NCBI GenBank assembly: GCA_965214915.1
Contig: CBDCCP010000001.1
Coordinates: forward strand, 186,001-250,000
Direction: 5' to 3'
Source of the DNA: CATQHP01 sp965214915
GTDB taxonomy: Bacteria; Acidobacteriota; Terriglobia; Bryobacterales; UBA6623
DNA: 64,000 bases
The position numbers and the translations under genes were made by a program. Positions 31,620-40,995 of this stretch are shown in pieces. The notes under the pieces are model-generated. The model was given only the letters and a program-made list of their open reading frames with translations, had not been told where the DNA came from and did no database searches. Position 1 is the first letter of the stretch, and every line of letters begins with the position of its first letter.

Positions 31620-34592
31620 ATGCGTTGCCGTGGTCTCATTGTCCTTTGGGGAGTCGCCGCATCCCTGTGCGCCCAGCAAACCAGCGGTTTCAAGATCACC
31701 TTCGGAATCAAAAGCCGCCGCCACGGCGCGGTTTGGAACGGAGGCGTCGAAGACGCCTCGCGGGTGCGGCGAATCCTTGGCCGGCGCCTGCACGACAACG
31801 ACCGTTTATCGCCTCCTTCGCGCTGGGAAATTACCATGCGCAACGTCGGGGGCGACGTTGCCGTTCCCGAAATCGTCCTCGATCTCGCCGGACCCGAGAC
31901 GGCGGCGGTCAACGTGCGCACCCGGCGCGGAGACATCGTCTTTCGACCCGCGGAAATTCCTTACGGCAAAACCGTTTTCCCGCCAAGCTTCGGCGGCGAC
32001 ATCGGCATCGAGCGGGTTCCCCTGCCCCGCGTCGTCACGACAGCCGATTTCGAAGATGCCGAGCCCTCGCTGCTGCGAACCCGCGCGGGAGAATACTGGC
32101 TCGCCTGGATAGCCTACAAAACCCGCCGGCGCGACGGGTATTTCTACGAGGGCGCCGATGAAGTCCGCGTCGCGCACAGCCCGGACGGCCGCCGCTGGTC
32201 AAGAGCGCAATCCATCACGCCGCCGGGCGACCATTTCCGCGTCTCGCTGGGCGAGGACTCGGCAGGCCGCATCTGGTGCGTTTACGGGTTGCAAAAGGAG
32301 CTCGGCTCCGGCAACTTCGACCTCTACGCCAAATCGCTTGCAGGCGGCAAGTGGTCGGACGCCCTCCGGCTCACGGACGATCCGCGCCCCGACGTTTTCC
32401 ACCGACTGGCCGGAAACGCCCACGGCGCCCTGGCTCTGGCCTGGATGGGCTGGCGGGACCATCCCTCGGGGGGTCTGCCGCAAAGCGACATCTTCCTGCG
32501 CAGACTCGAGGACGGCGAATGGAGCGGCGCGGTCAACCTCACCGCATCGCCCGAGGACGACTGGGCGCCGTCGGTCGCCGTCGATTCCGCGGGAAGGGCC
32601 TGGGTCGCCTGGGACTCCTACGGCGAGGACGGCTACGACATATTCGCGCGACGGGCCGACCAATCCTCGCCCATAACGATAGCGGCAACGCCGTTGGCCG
32701 AAATGCGCGCTCGTATCGCCATCGACGGCAGCGGCAATCCGTGGCTCGCTTGGGAAGAAGGCCCCGCCAACTGGGGCAAGGACACCGGCTACGAAAACCC
32801 CCGCCACCGCATCCATCTCAAAAAGAACGGCAGCCGACTCTACGACCGGCGCGGCGGAAGCGTCCCGCGGCGCCCGCGAATCGCAACCCTGCAAAACGGC
32901 AAGCTGCTGCAACCGACCCAACCGGTCGAGCAAGCCGCGCCCGACTTTCTGGACGCCGGGCTTTTCCAATCTCCCCAAATCGCCATCGACGGCGGCGGGA
33001 ACGCTTGGGTCGTCCTGCGCCACCAGTGGCGCGCTTCGGGCCGCTACGGCGGTCACTTTTTCGATCTCTACGCCACCGCCTGGGTCGATGACGCCTGGGT
33101 TTCGCCGATTCTGCTGACAGGCAGCACCGGCCGCCAGGATACCGTTGCTTCCTTCGTCCCGCACGACTCCGGCGGCTTGCTCGCCGCCATCGTGGGCGAC
33201 GGGAGAAGAATGCCCGCGGGGCTGCCGAAACATCATGACATCTCCGTCCTGACCATCGACCCGCAACACCTGCCGAGTTCCGCGCGCGGCGGCCGCGAGC
33301 CCGACTGGGGTCCCTTCGGATCGAATGCTCCGCAAGACTACCGCCCGACTCACCCGCGCGAGCAAGACGACCTCGAACGCATCCGTCGCTACCGCGCGCG
33401 CATCGGCGGCCGCGATTGGAAGATCGTTCGCGGCGACCTGCACCGTCACACGGAGATCTCGATGGACGGCGCAACCGACGGCTCCCTCTTCGACGCCTAC
33501 CGCTACGCGCTGAACGCCGCCGGACTCGATTTCCTCGGCGTCAGCGATCACAACTACGGGCAATCGCTCGACACCGACGAACCGGAAGATGCCCAGAGCG
33601 ACAGCGAATTCCAATGGTGGCGAACCCAGAAATCGGCGGACCTGTTCCACATTCCGGGAAGATTCACTCCGCTCTACGGCTACGAGCGGACCCCGAACTT
33701 TCCGCTGGGCCACCGCAATATCTTTCACGCCAAGCGGGGCGTCTTCAGCCTGCGCGTGCCCAAACTGCACGTCTGGGAACGGCCCGAGCTGCTCGACCGC
33801 GACCCGCAAAACCTCTGGGCTTACCTGCGGGCAACCCAGGGAATCGGCATCCCGCACACGCCCGCGACCACTATGGGCACTGACTGGAAGCGCCGCGATG
33901 ACGAAGTCATCCCCGTCACCGAAATCTATCAAGGCGACCGCAACTCTTACGAGACGCAAGGCGGGCCGCGCGCCGCCTTGCCCAACGCCCCCGGTCTCGG
34001 ATCGGCCGGCCGCATGCCGTACCAGCAGGGACTCGTTCAAAATGCGCTCGGCGTCGGCTACCGCATGGGGTTCATTGCCTCCAGCGACCACTATTCGACG
34101 CACATCTCCTATGCGAACTTGATCGTTCCTGCCGAGACGACGACACGCGAGCATCTGCTGGACGCCTTCCGCCGGCGCCGAACGTACGCCTCGACCGATA
34201 ACATTGTGCTCGATTTCAGCGCCGGGACGACCAATCAAGGCGGCGATCTGGCAGCCGCTCAAAACCCCGAGTTCCGCATTCACGTCGAGGGCACGGCGCC
34301 GGTCCGCAAAGTCGAGATCGTCAAGAACAACCGCGTCGTCTTCACGCGCGAAGGCTCCGGCGCAAGCGAGCTCTCTTTCGCCTACCGCGACCTGGAAGCG
34401 TCCGGCGCCGCCGCGGTGGGGCCGACGGTTACAATCGCGGACTGGTCGCGCCCGGAAACGGGGATTCGGCCGCGGCCCGACGACGCCGCCAACTACTACT
34501 ACGTTCGGGTCGTCCAGTCCTACAGCGAGACCGAGCCGGAAAAAGACGGCGAAGTCGCCTGGTCGTCGCCTATCTGGGTCCGCTCGGAGTAA
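31620..34592 (+). CDS. Exported beta-propeller / PHP-like (DUF3604-type) protein
   Basis: The 990-residue protein has a signal peptide (LIVLWGVAASLCAQQ). Residues about 120-480 show repeated sialidase/Asp-box-like strands (AWDSYGEDGYDIFARRAD, LAWMGWRDHPSGG) that suggest a beta propeller. From about residue 603 comes a PHP-like metal-dependent domain: RGDLHRHTEISMDG, FDAYRYALNAAGLDFLGVSDHN, FTPLYGYERTPN, GIPHTPATTMGTDW and IASSDHYSTHISYA. A beta-rich C-terminal domain follows (VRKVEIVKNNRVVFT). DUF3604/PHP proteins are predicted phosphoesterases or hydrolases; the substrate is unknown. TACAGT lies 14 nt before the ATG. Its 3' end overlaps the convergent pgi gene by 23 nt. Confidence 0.82.
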   Translation: MRCRGLIVLWGVAASLCAQQTSGFKITFGIKSRRHGAVWNGGVEDASRVRRILGRRLHDNDRLSPPSRWEITMRNVGGDVAVPEIVLDLAGPETAAVNVRTRRGDIVFRPAEIPYGKTVFPPSFGGDIGIERVPLPRVVTTADFEDAEPSLLRTRAGEYWLAWIAYKTRRRDGYFYEGADEVRVAHSPDGRRWSRAQSITPPGDHFRVSLGEDSAGRIWCVYGLQKELGSGNFDLYAKSLAGGKWSDALRLTDDPRPDVFHRLAGNAHGALALAWMGWRDHPSGGLPQSDIFLRRLEDGEWSGAVNLTASPEDDWAPSVAVDSAGRAWVAWDSYGEDGYDIFARRADQSSPITIAATPLAEMRARIAIDGSGNPWLAWEEGPANWGKDTGYENPRHRIHLKKNGSRLYDRRGGSVPRRPRIATLQNGKLLQPTQPVEQAAPDFLDAGLFQSPQIAIDGGGNAWVVLRHQWRASGRYGGHFFDLYATAWVDDAWVSPILLTGSTGRQDTVASFVPHDSGGLLAAIVGDGRRMPAGLPKHHDISVLTIDPQHLPSSARGGREPDWGPFGSNAPQDYRPTHPREQDDLERIRRYRARIGGRDWKIVRGDLHRHTEISMDGATDGSLFDAYRYALNAAGLDFLGVSDHNYGQSLDTDEPEDAQSDSEFQWWRTQKSADLFHIPGRFTPLYGYERTPNFPLGHRNIFHAKRGVFSLRVPKLHVWERPELLDRDPQNLWAYLRATQGIGIPHTPATTMGTDWKRRDDEVIPVTEIYQGDRNSYETQGGPRAALPNAPGLGSAGRMPYQQGLVQNALGVGYRMGFIASSDHYSTHISYANLIVPAETTTREHLLDAFRRRRTYASTDNIVLDFSAGTTNQGGDLAAAQNPEFRIHVEGTAPVRKVEIVKNNRVVFTREGSGASELSFAYRDLEASGAAAVGPTVTIADWSRPETGIRPRPDDAANYYYVRVVQSYSETEPEKDGEVAWSSPIWVRSE

Positions 34593-36414
34593 GGGACGTC
34601 TGAGGCGCGCTGCCGGCGACGATTTTTTTCAAAGTGGCGAGTCCGGCGGCCACGTCCGAGCCGAGATGTACGCGCAATGCGCGGCGGCGGCGGTCGGTCA
34701 GAACCTCGAAATCGCCGCGCGCCTGCGCCGCCTTGACCACTCCGAAGGTGAACTTACGGCCGGGGACGGCGAGATCAACGGCGTCATCGCAAGTAACTTG
34801 CAGGAAAACGCCGCTGTCGGGGCCGCCCTTATAAGCCTGCCCCGTGGAGTGCAGAAAGCGCGGTCCGAACCCCAGGCAAGTCGCAACCCTCCTGGAATCG
34901 CGAACGCAGCGGCGCATCTCGTTCAAAACCCTCTCATGAACTGCAGTCATCTGAAGGTAGGCCAGAAAGGCGACGTAATCGCCTTCGCCGACGGTCTCGA
35001 GATGCGCTCGGATCAATGCTTCCGGGGATGCGCCGCCGGCCGTTTCCCGGAGTAAGGCGGCATAATCCGCCGCGGCGAACAACGTCAGGCCCGACCCTGC
35101 CGCAAGCGGCGATTCCTGGGGCAGCGAGCCGGCCGACTCGTAAGCGTCGGTCAGCGCCCGGGTGGCAACCTTGCTCGCCTCCACGTCGGGCTGATCGAAA
35201 GGATTGATGCCGCTTACCGCGCCCGCTACCGCCGTCGCCGCTTCCCAGCGGAAGAATTCCTGGCCGAGGGCCATGCGGTCTCGAATGCCGATGCGCACTA
35301 CCGGGTGACCGGCGGCTTCCAGCTTGGTGACCGCCGAGTCCTGTCGGGCATCGGGCTCGCTCTCCAACCGCAGGTAAATGAAAATCCGGTCCGAGCCGTA
35401 AGCAGCGGGCTCGGCCGGCGGCTCGCGGTCGACCGGAATCATGCCCTTGCCCTGCTTGCCCGTCGATTCGGCAAGCAATTGCTCCAGCCACGCGCCGAGA
35501 GCGAAAACACCGGGAGAAGCAACAAATGTAATCTTGTCCCGGCCGACGGCGGCCCCGACGCCCAGAATCGCCCCCAACTCCAGGCCGGGGTTGCGGACTC
35601 CGCGCACATACGGCGAGCAAGCCAGAGCCATTTGCCGGGCGCACCGGAGAAAAGCGACAACATCGATCCCCATCGCCGCCGCCGCCGTCATGCCGAAATT
35701 CGACAGAGCCGAATAGCGTCCGCCGATCGACGGCGCGCCGTGGAAAATCTTGCGAAAACCCAGCTTTTGCGCCTCGGTTTCGAGCTTCGAGCCGGGGTCG
35801 GTAATCGCGATGAACCGCTTGGCCGCCTCGACCTTGCCGACCTTCGAAGCCAGCCGGTCGAAGTAGTAGCTCATGAAAATCGAGGGTTCGAGAGTCGAGC
35901 CCGACTTGCTGGCGACGATGAACAACGTCCTCTCGAATGCAACGGCGTCTTCCAGCGACTTCACCTGCGCCGGGTCGGTCGAGTCGAGCACGTGCAGATC
36001 GGGAAAATCTTCGATCACGCCGAAGGTCGCACGGAGCACTTCCGGGCACAGGCTCGATCCGCCCATCCCCAGCAGCAGCGCGTCGCTGAACCGCCCGCGA
36101 ACATCGGCCGCAAACGATGTCAAGTGCGACGGATCCGCGAGTTGCTCCTCGACGACGGTCAACCAGCCCAGCCAATTGGATTCGCCCGACGCCGTCCAGA
36201 GAGTCTCGTCCCCGGCCCAGAGCCGCTGCATTTTCGCGCCGCGCGTCCACTCCTTGACGCATTCCGAAACTGCGTCTCGAAAGGGAGGCGGCAGAGCCGC
36301 AGTTTGTGGGTTAAGCGTGGGGATCACAAGGCGGGCGGCGCCGGCGGCGTCCGTTCCATTATCGCCGATGGCGGCCGCGCGCTCCGACGCGGCCACAGCA
36401 AGCTCGATACGCAT
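34570..36414 (-). CDS. pgi: Glucose-6-phosphate isomerase of the transaldolase-fused type, without transaldolase
   Basis: The 614-residue cytosolic enzyme interconverts glucose-6-P and fructose-6-P. SIS domains are seen at DALLLGMGGSSLCPEVL and LFIVASKSGSTLEPS, and PGI signatures at GGRYSALSNFG and GINPFDQPDVEASK. The sequence resembles the C-terminal half of the bifunctional transaldolase-PGI proteins of Acidobacteria and relatives rather than classical PGI, but the transaldolase half is absent. The upstream 200 bp show no transaldolase coding signal on this strand. So either tal is elsewhere or the fusion lost its first half next to the recQ-dprA module. ATG 36414 has no clear Shine-Dalgarno site. 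Confidence 0.88.
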   Translation of the reverse strand: MRIELAVAASERAAAIGDNGTDAAGAARLVIPTLNPQTAALPPPFRDAVSECVKEWTRGAKMQRLWAGDETLWTASGESNWLGWLTVVEEQLADPSHLTSFAADVRGRFSDALLLGMGGSSLCPEVLRATFGVIEDFPDLHVLDSTDPAQVKSLEDAVAFERTLFIVASKSGSTLEPSIFMSYYFDRLASKVGKVEAAKRFIAITDPGSKLETEAQKLGFRKIFHGAPSIGGRYSALSNFGMTAAAAMGIDVVAFLRCARQMALACSPYVRGVRNPGLELGAILGVGAAVGRDKITFVASPGVFALGAWLEQLLAESTGKQGKGMIPVDREPPAEPAAYGSDRIFIYLRLESEPDARQDSAVTKLEAAGHPVVRIGIRDRMALGQEFFRWEAATAVAGAVSGINPFDQPDVEASKVATRALTDAYESAGSLPQESPLAAGSGLTLFAAADYAALLRETAGGASPEALIRAHLETVGEGDYVAFLAYLQMTAVHERVLNEMRRCVRDSRRVATCLGFGPRFLHSTGQAYKGGPDSGVFLQVTCDDAVDLAVPGRKFTFGVVKAAQARGDFEVLTDRRRRALRVHLGSDVAAGLATLKKIVAGSAPQTSLTPSGPR

Positions 36415-36612
36415 GGCGCAGCGGTCAATCCGGTCGACGTACCCAACTCAGCGAACCGGATCCGTTCCATGATGCCGCCAGCGGGACAAACTAAATTCGA
36501 GGCAGCCGAATCTGTGGAAGACGGCTATGATACCGGGCAGCATTTTTACGCAGGGGCAGGATTGGGCCAGCTGCCGCATTGGCTCCGAGAGCGACGCACC
36601 GGGAGCAAGTCG

Positions 36613-38688
36613 ATGATTTATAAGCCAACTCGAGCTCTGGAACTTTTGAGAATAGGCTCCGGACGACCCGGCGCCGTGTTTCGCGAAGGTCAGGAAGAGA
36701 CCATCCGGCAGATCGTCGAGGGGAATAACCGGACGCTGGTCGTGCAGAAGACCGGTTGGGGCAAAAGCTTCGTCTATTTCATTGCAACAAAACTGCTGCG
36801 GGAAGCAGGTATGGGGCCTGCACTTCTGGTCAGCCCGCTGCTTGCGCTGATGCGCAACCAGATTGCCGCGGCGAAGCGGATGGGAAGCAGAGCCGAAACC
36901 ATCAATTCCGACAACCGGGAACAATGGACCGAAGTCGAGAATGCCGTTCAACACGACAAGGTGGATATCCTGCTCATTTCCCCGGAACGGCTGGCAAACG
37001 AGCGTTTCCGCAACGAGGTGTTGGCCGCGATTGCAGATCGAGTCGCGCTGTTCGTCATCGACGAAGCGCACTGCATCTCCGATTGGGGCCATGATTTTCG
37101 TCCGCACTACCGATTGATCGAACGCATCGTCCAAACGCTGCCGCCGAATCTTCGGTTGTTGGCGACCACGGCGACGGCGAACAATCGCGTAATGCAAGAT
37201 TTGACGAAGGTCCTGGGGCCGAACCTGGAAATCTCGCGCGGCGATCTGAATAGACCGTCGCTGTCGTTGCAGAGTATTCGCTTGCCGGGGCAAGCAGAGC
37301 GCCTCGCGTGGCTGGCGGAGCACATACCCAGACTCCCGAGAAGCGGAATCGTTTACACGCTCACAGTTCGCGACGCGAATCAAGTGGCTGCATGGCTCAA
37401 GTCGCGCAACATCGCGGTAGAAGCCTACACGGGTGAGACAGGCGACCGCCGGGCGGAATTGGAGCAGGCTTTGCTCGATAACAGGGTGAAGGCGTTGGTT
37501 GCGACAACAGCGCTGGGAATGGGCTACGACAAGCCGGACCTGGCCTTCGTCATTCATTACCAAGCCCCAGGTTCCGTAGTCGCCTATTATCAGCAGGTGG
37601 GGCGCGCCGGACGCGCGCTCGACCATGCCTACGGAGTGCTGTTGAGCGGTAGAGAGGAAATCGAAATCACCGACTATTTCATCGAGAGCGCATTCCCGAC
37701 ACGCGAGGAGGTCGAGGCAGTGCTCGAAGCTCTGGAGGTTGCGCCTGCGGGCTTGTCGCTACGCGAAATCGAGACCGATGTCAACGTCAGCACCGGACGC
37801 ATACAGAAGACGATCCAACTGCTTTCCCTTGAATCTCCGGCTCCCATCGCAAAGCAAGGGTCTAAGTGGCAACTCACGGCTGCAACACTCGGCGATGCCT
37901 TCTGGGAACGAGCGCAGCGGCTCACGGAACTACGGCAAACGGAACAAACGCAGATGCAAGAATACGTGGAGTTGACTTCCGGTCACATGGAGTTCCTGAT
38001 CCGGGCGCTGGACGGCGAACTCGGCAACGATCCGCCATTGGATTCGCCGAACTTGCCGACATCGGTGGATCGAAACCTCATTAACGAGGCAAGCGCTTTC
38101 TTGCGCCGCACGAGCCTGCCGATCGAACCCCGTCTGCAATGGCCTCCCGGAGGGTTGCCGCAATACGGTCTCTCCGGGCGAATTGCGCCTCATCTCCAAG
38201 CTCAACCTGGAAAAACGCTCTGCGTCTGGGGCGATGCCGGTTGGGGAAACTTGGTGCGGCAAGGGAAGTACCGAGACAATCGTTTCCCAGACAAATTGGC
38301 GGCTGCTTGCGCGAAACTGGTGCGGGAGTGGAATCCCGGCCCGGCTCCAGAATGGATAACCGCCGTTCCTTCGCTCCGCCGCCCGGACCTGGCGCCCGAC
38401 TTCGCCCGGCGCCTCGCCAAAACGCTTGGCCTACCGTTCAGGCCGGCACTCGTGAAGACGGAAAACCGCCCGGAACAGAAAACGATGGAAAACAGCACAT
38501 ATCAGGCCCGAAATGTCGATGGTTCGCTGAGGCTTGACAAGCAGAGTATGCTTGCCGGACCGGTACTGCTGGTAGATGATATGGTGGATTCGCGGTGGAC
38601 CCTCACCATCGCGGCTTGGCTGCTGCGCTCGCAAGGGGCAGGTGAAGTATGGCCGTTGGCGCTGGCCCAGGCAGGAGGCGGACAATGA
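36613..38688 (+). CDS. RecQ-like DNA helicase fused to a C-terminal phosphoribosyltransferase domain
   Basis: The 691-residue protein has a RecQ-type SF2 core. Motif 0 is FREGQEETI, Walker A QKTGWGKS (45-52), DEAH 150-153 in VIDEAHCISDWGHDFRP, motif III ATTATAN and motif VI QQVGRAGRA (327-335). A winged-helix-like segment follows (about 365-425), without the four Zn-binding Cys of RecQ and without HRDC. From about 535 there is a type I PRTase domain with PRPP-loop VLLVDDMVDSRWT (651-663), whose TTGAT part is replaced by DSRWT. ATG 36613 follows GGGAG with 7 nt spacing; much longer upstream ORF sequence lies antisense to pgi. The stop overlaps the dprA-like start. Composition looks less GC-rich than neighbours. 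The helicase-PRTase-DprA set recalls ComFA, ComFC and DprA. Confidence 0.88.
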   Translation: MIYKPTRALELLRIGSGRPGAVFREGQEETIRQIVEGNNRTLVVQKTGWGKSFVYFIATKLLREAGMGPALLVSPLLALMRNQIAAAKRMGSRAETINSDNREQWTEVENAVQHDKVDILLISPERLANERFRNEVLAAIADRVALFVIDEAHCISDWGHDFRPHYRLIERIVQTLPPNLRLLATTATANNRVMQDLTKVLGPNLEISRGDLNRPSLSLQSIRLPGQAERLAWLAEHIPRLPRSGIVYTLTVRDANQVAAWLKSRNIAVEAYTGETGDRRAELEQALLDNRVKALVATTALGMGYDKPDLAFVIHYQAPGSVVAYYQQVGRAGRALDHAYGVLLSGREEIEITDYFIESAFPTREEVEAVLEALEVAPAGLSLREIETDVNVSTGRIQKTIQLLSLESPAPIAKQGSKWQLTAATLGDAFWERAQRLTELRQTEQTQMQEYVELTSGHMEFLIRALDGELGNDPPLDSPNLPTSVDRNLINEASAFLRRTSLPIEPRLQWPPGGLPQYGLSGRIAPHLQAQPGKTLCVWGDAGWGNLVRQGKYRDNRFPDKLAAACAKLVREWNPGPAPEWITAVPSLRRPDLAPDFARRLAKTLGLPFRPALVKTENRPEQKTMENSTYQARNVDGSLRLDKQSMLAGPVLLVDDMVDSRWTLTIAAWLLRSQGAGEVWPLALAQAGGGQ

Positions 38689-39998
38689 GTGAGACGCTTT
38701 CCCTGAATACCAAGGCAGTTCTGCTGCTGACCGCGCCCTTGATTGCGGGCAAGAGCAACGCGAAAGCAAAACCCCTCACTCCCGGAGAATATGAAAGGCT
38801 GGCCCGGCACCTGCAAGAAAACCAGGCAGAGCCGGCCGATTTGCTTAAGCCTGACGCGGATACGCTGAAGAACAAATGCGGTGCCGCTGTGGACAAGGCG
38901 CGCCTCACGGCCCTGCTCGACAGAGGGTTCTTGCTCGGCCAAGCCGTTGCGCGTTGGCAGGAGCGGGCGATTTGGGTGGTGAGCCGCGCCGACGACACAT
39001 ACCCCCCCATGCTCAAGAAGCGGCTCAAAAAGTATGCGCCGATACTGCTCTACGGCTGTGGGGAAAAAGAAATTGTGAACACGTCAGGCGCCTTGGCGAT
39101 TGTTGGATCGCGCAACGCGAACGAGTCTTTGCTCGAATACACGCGCCGCACCGCAGCACTTGCCGCCGGAGCGGGGCGAAACGTGGTCTCCGGCGCGGCG
39201 CGGGGCGTCGATCAAGCCGCCATGAACGGCGCATTGGAAGCCGGCGGGAAGGTCGTCGGCGTACTGGCGGGCGATCTTGAGAGAACGAGCATGAATAGGG
39301 AGCATCGGAACCTGATACTGCAGGGACGGCTGGCATTGATCTCTCCCTACGACCCGAGAGCGGGGTTCAATGTGGGGCACGCGATGCAGCGGAACAAGGT
39401 TATTTACAGCTTGGCCGATGCGGCCCTGGTGGTGAACGCAGACTTTAAGAAAAGCGGTACGTGGAACGGCGCGATGGAACAATTGGAAAAACTGCGCCTG
39501 GTCCCTGTTTATGTGCGTTCGACCGGGGAAGCTTCGAAAGGTCTCACCGCTCTGCAGGAAAAGGGAGCCCTGCCGTGGCCTGATGCGAAAGACGCGGATA
39601 GCTTGGCCGAGGCTTTCCGCGCCGCCACCCCCAAAGCACCAAGCGCGCCTGCTCAGAGCGGCCTACCATTCCGTATGCAGCAAGGCCCCAGGGAACCGGG
39701 GAGACCAGAAGAAACAATACCGGCGCCGCGCAAAATGGTCGGCTGTGCAGCCCGAACGGCCGAAGCCCCCATTTCCGGTTTCGCCGAGGAATTATACGAA
39801 ACGGTGCGAACGCTGATTCCCCGTATCCTCACGAAACCCAAGAAAATTGCGGAAGTTGCTGCGGAACTCAGCGTTACCAACCATCAAGCCCAGGATTGGA
39901 TAAACCGGCTCGTTGCGGACGGCGTTCTGGAAAAGCACGCTAGGCCGGTCAGGTATGTCGTTCGGCAGAACGGCGACTTCTTTCGCGAGGGGAGTTGA
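38685..39998 (+). CDS. DprA/Smf-like DNA-processing protein
   Basis: The 437-residue protein has a divergent N-terminal helical region (1-130), a DprA Rossmann-fold domain and a C-terminal winged helix (about 375-430; LTKPKKIAEVAAELSVTNHQAQDWINRL). Core DprA motifs are ALAIVGSRNAN (137-146), VVSGAARGVDQAAMNGAL, GGKVVGVLAGDLER and MQRNKVIYSLADAALVV (234-250), then SGTWNGA. DprA loads RecA on incoming single-stranded DNA in transformation; diverged DprA-like proteins also occur in predicted defence loci. It overlaps the helicase-PRTase gene by 4 nt (ATGA) and has GGAGG upstream, so they form one unit. Divergence from canonical DprA suggests a specialised paralogue. Confidence 0.86.
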   Translation: MSETLSLNTKAVLLLTAPLIAGKSNAKAKPLTPGEYERLARHLQENQAEPADLLKPDADTLKNKCGAAVDKARLTALLDRGFLLGQAVARWQERAIWVVSRADDTYPPMLKKRLKKYAPILLYGCGEKEIVNTSGALAIVGSRNANESLLEYTRRTAALAAGAGRNVVSGAARGVDQAAMNGALEAGGKVVGVLAGDLERTSMNREHRNLILQGRLALISPYDPRAGFNVGHAMQRNKVIYSLADAALVVNADFKKSGTWNGAMEQLEKLRLVPVYVRSTGEASKGLTALQEKGALPWPDAKDADSLAEAFRAATPKAPSAPAQSGLPFRMQQGPREPGRPEETIPAPRKMVGCAARTAEAPISGFAEELYETVRTLIPRILTKPKKIAEVAAELSVTNHQAQDWINRLVADGVLEKHARPVRYVVRQNGDFFREGS

Positions 39999-40065
39999 CC
40001 TGCGGAGACCGCTGACTTAAAAACCGCCTCTTCAGTCGCATCTCCCATTGAACAAGACGTTGGAG

Positions 40066-40095
40066 TTGACCCGGAGCCGGCATCCAAGGTACGAT
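40066..40095 (+). promoter_or_regulatory. Putative promoter of the rplM-rpsI operon
   Basis: TTGACC (40066-40071) and TACGAT (40090-40095) are 18 nt apart, 42 nt before the rplM start. An AGGAG site lies at 40122-40126. Confidence 0.5.
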
Positions 40096-40137
40096 AAGCG
40101 TCTAGGGGTTCTTCCCTTTCCAGGAGATTTGTTTCCC

Positions 40138-40572
40138 ATGTCGATGAAGACATACGTTCCTCGTGCGTCCGAAGTGCAGAACGACTGGTATGTCGTTGAC
40201 GCCGCAGGGAAAACTCTCGGTCGACTGGCGACCCAGGTGGCAACGCTGCTGATGGGCAAGCACAAACCGAGCTTCACGCCGTTTTTGAAAACCGGCGATT
40301 TCGTCGTTGTGGTGAATGCAGCCAAAGTCCGCCTGACCGGCAAAAAGGAAGACAGCAAGATTTACCGGCGGCATTCGGGTTACCCGAGCGGCCTCAAAGA
40401 GAGCACTGCGCGTCAAGTTCGTCAGAAACAACCCGAACGGCTGATCGAAAGCGCGGTTACGGGAATGCTTCCCAAAAATAAGCTGGGACATCAGTTGGCG
40501 TCGCGCTTGAAAGTTTACGCCGATGCCGACCACCCGCATCAGGCGCAGCGCCCGAAACCCTGGATTGTTTAA
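40138..40572 (+). CDS. rplM: 50S ribosomal protein L13
   Basis: The 144-residue protein is a full-length L13, an early assembly protein of the large subunit: KTYVPRASEVQNDWYVVDAAGKTLGRLATQVATLLMGKHKP, then AAKVRLTGKK, YRRHSGYPSGLKE and the MLPKNKLGHQLASRLKVYADADHPHQAQ ending. ATG 40138 is chosen over the earlier in-frame ATG 40048, which adds 30 residues absent from the family; a second ATG at 40144 is nearly as good. It is the first gene of the conserved rplM-rpsI pair, 24 nt before rpsI. Confidence 0.97.
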   Translation: MSMKTYVPRASEVQNDWYVVDAAGKTLGRLATQVATLLMGKHKPSFTPFLKTGDFVVVVNAAKVRLTGKKEDSKIYRRHSGYPSGLKESTARQVRQKQPERLIESAVTGMLPKNKLGHQLASRLKVYADADHPHQAQRPKPWIV

Positions 40573-40596
40573 GATTTCTATAGAAGGAAAAAATCA

Positions 40597-40995
40597 GTGG
40601 CTTCTACGCAAGGTCAATATATCGGAACAGGCCGCCGCAAGTCCGCGGTCGCCCGCGTGTTCCTGCGGCCGGGATCCGGGAAGATCGAGATCAACAAACT
40701 TCCGCCGGAAGAGTATTTTTCAACCCGCTCCTCGCAGGCCAAGGTCCGCCAGCCCTTGCTGGCGAGCGAGACCGACGGCAAATTCGACGTTTTCGTCCGG
40801 GCGCACGGGGGCGGCAAAACCGGACAGGCCGACGCGGTTCGTCTAGGCATTGCCCGCGCGCTCCAGGAGTTCAACCCCGAGTTGCGCACGACGCTCAGAA
40901 AGGGCGGCTATCTGACCCGTGATCCGCGCAAGCATGAGCGCAAGAAATACGGAAAGCCGGGAGCCCGCAAGCGCTTCCAGTTCTCGAAGCGCTGA
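40597..40995 (+). CDS. rpsI: 30S ribosomal protein S9
   Basis: The 132-residue S9 has the family start YIGTGRRKSAVARVFLRPGSG, the middle GGGKTGQADAVRLGIARAL and the conserved basic tail RDPRKHERKKYGKPGARKRFQFSKR whose end contacts the P-site tRNA anticodon. It begins with GTG 40597 after an AAGGA site. It is co-transcribed with rplM. Confidence 0.97.
   Translation: MASTQGQYIGTGRRKSAVARVFLRPGSGKIEINKLPPEEYFSTRSSQAKVRQPLLASETDGKFDVFVRAHGGGKTGQADAVRLGIARALQEFNPELRTTLRKGGYLTRDPRKHERKKYGKPGARKRFQFSKR

Noticed and set aside
32199..34283. 694-codon minus-strand ORF
   Set aside because: Antisense to the PHP-like protein, which has a signal peptide and metal motifs; no recognisable family in the mirror frame.
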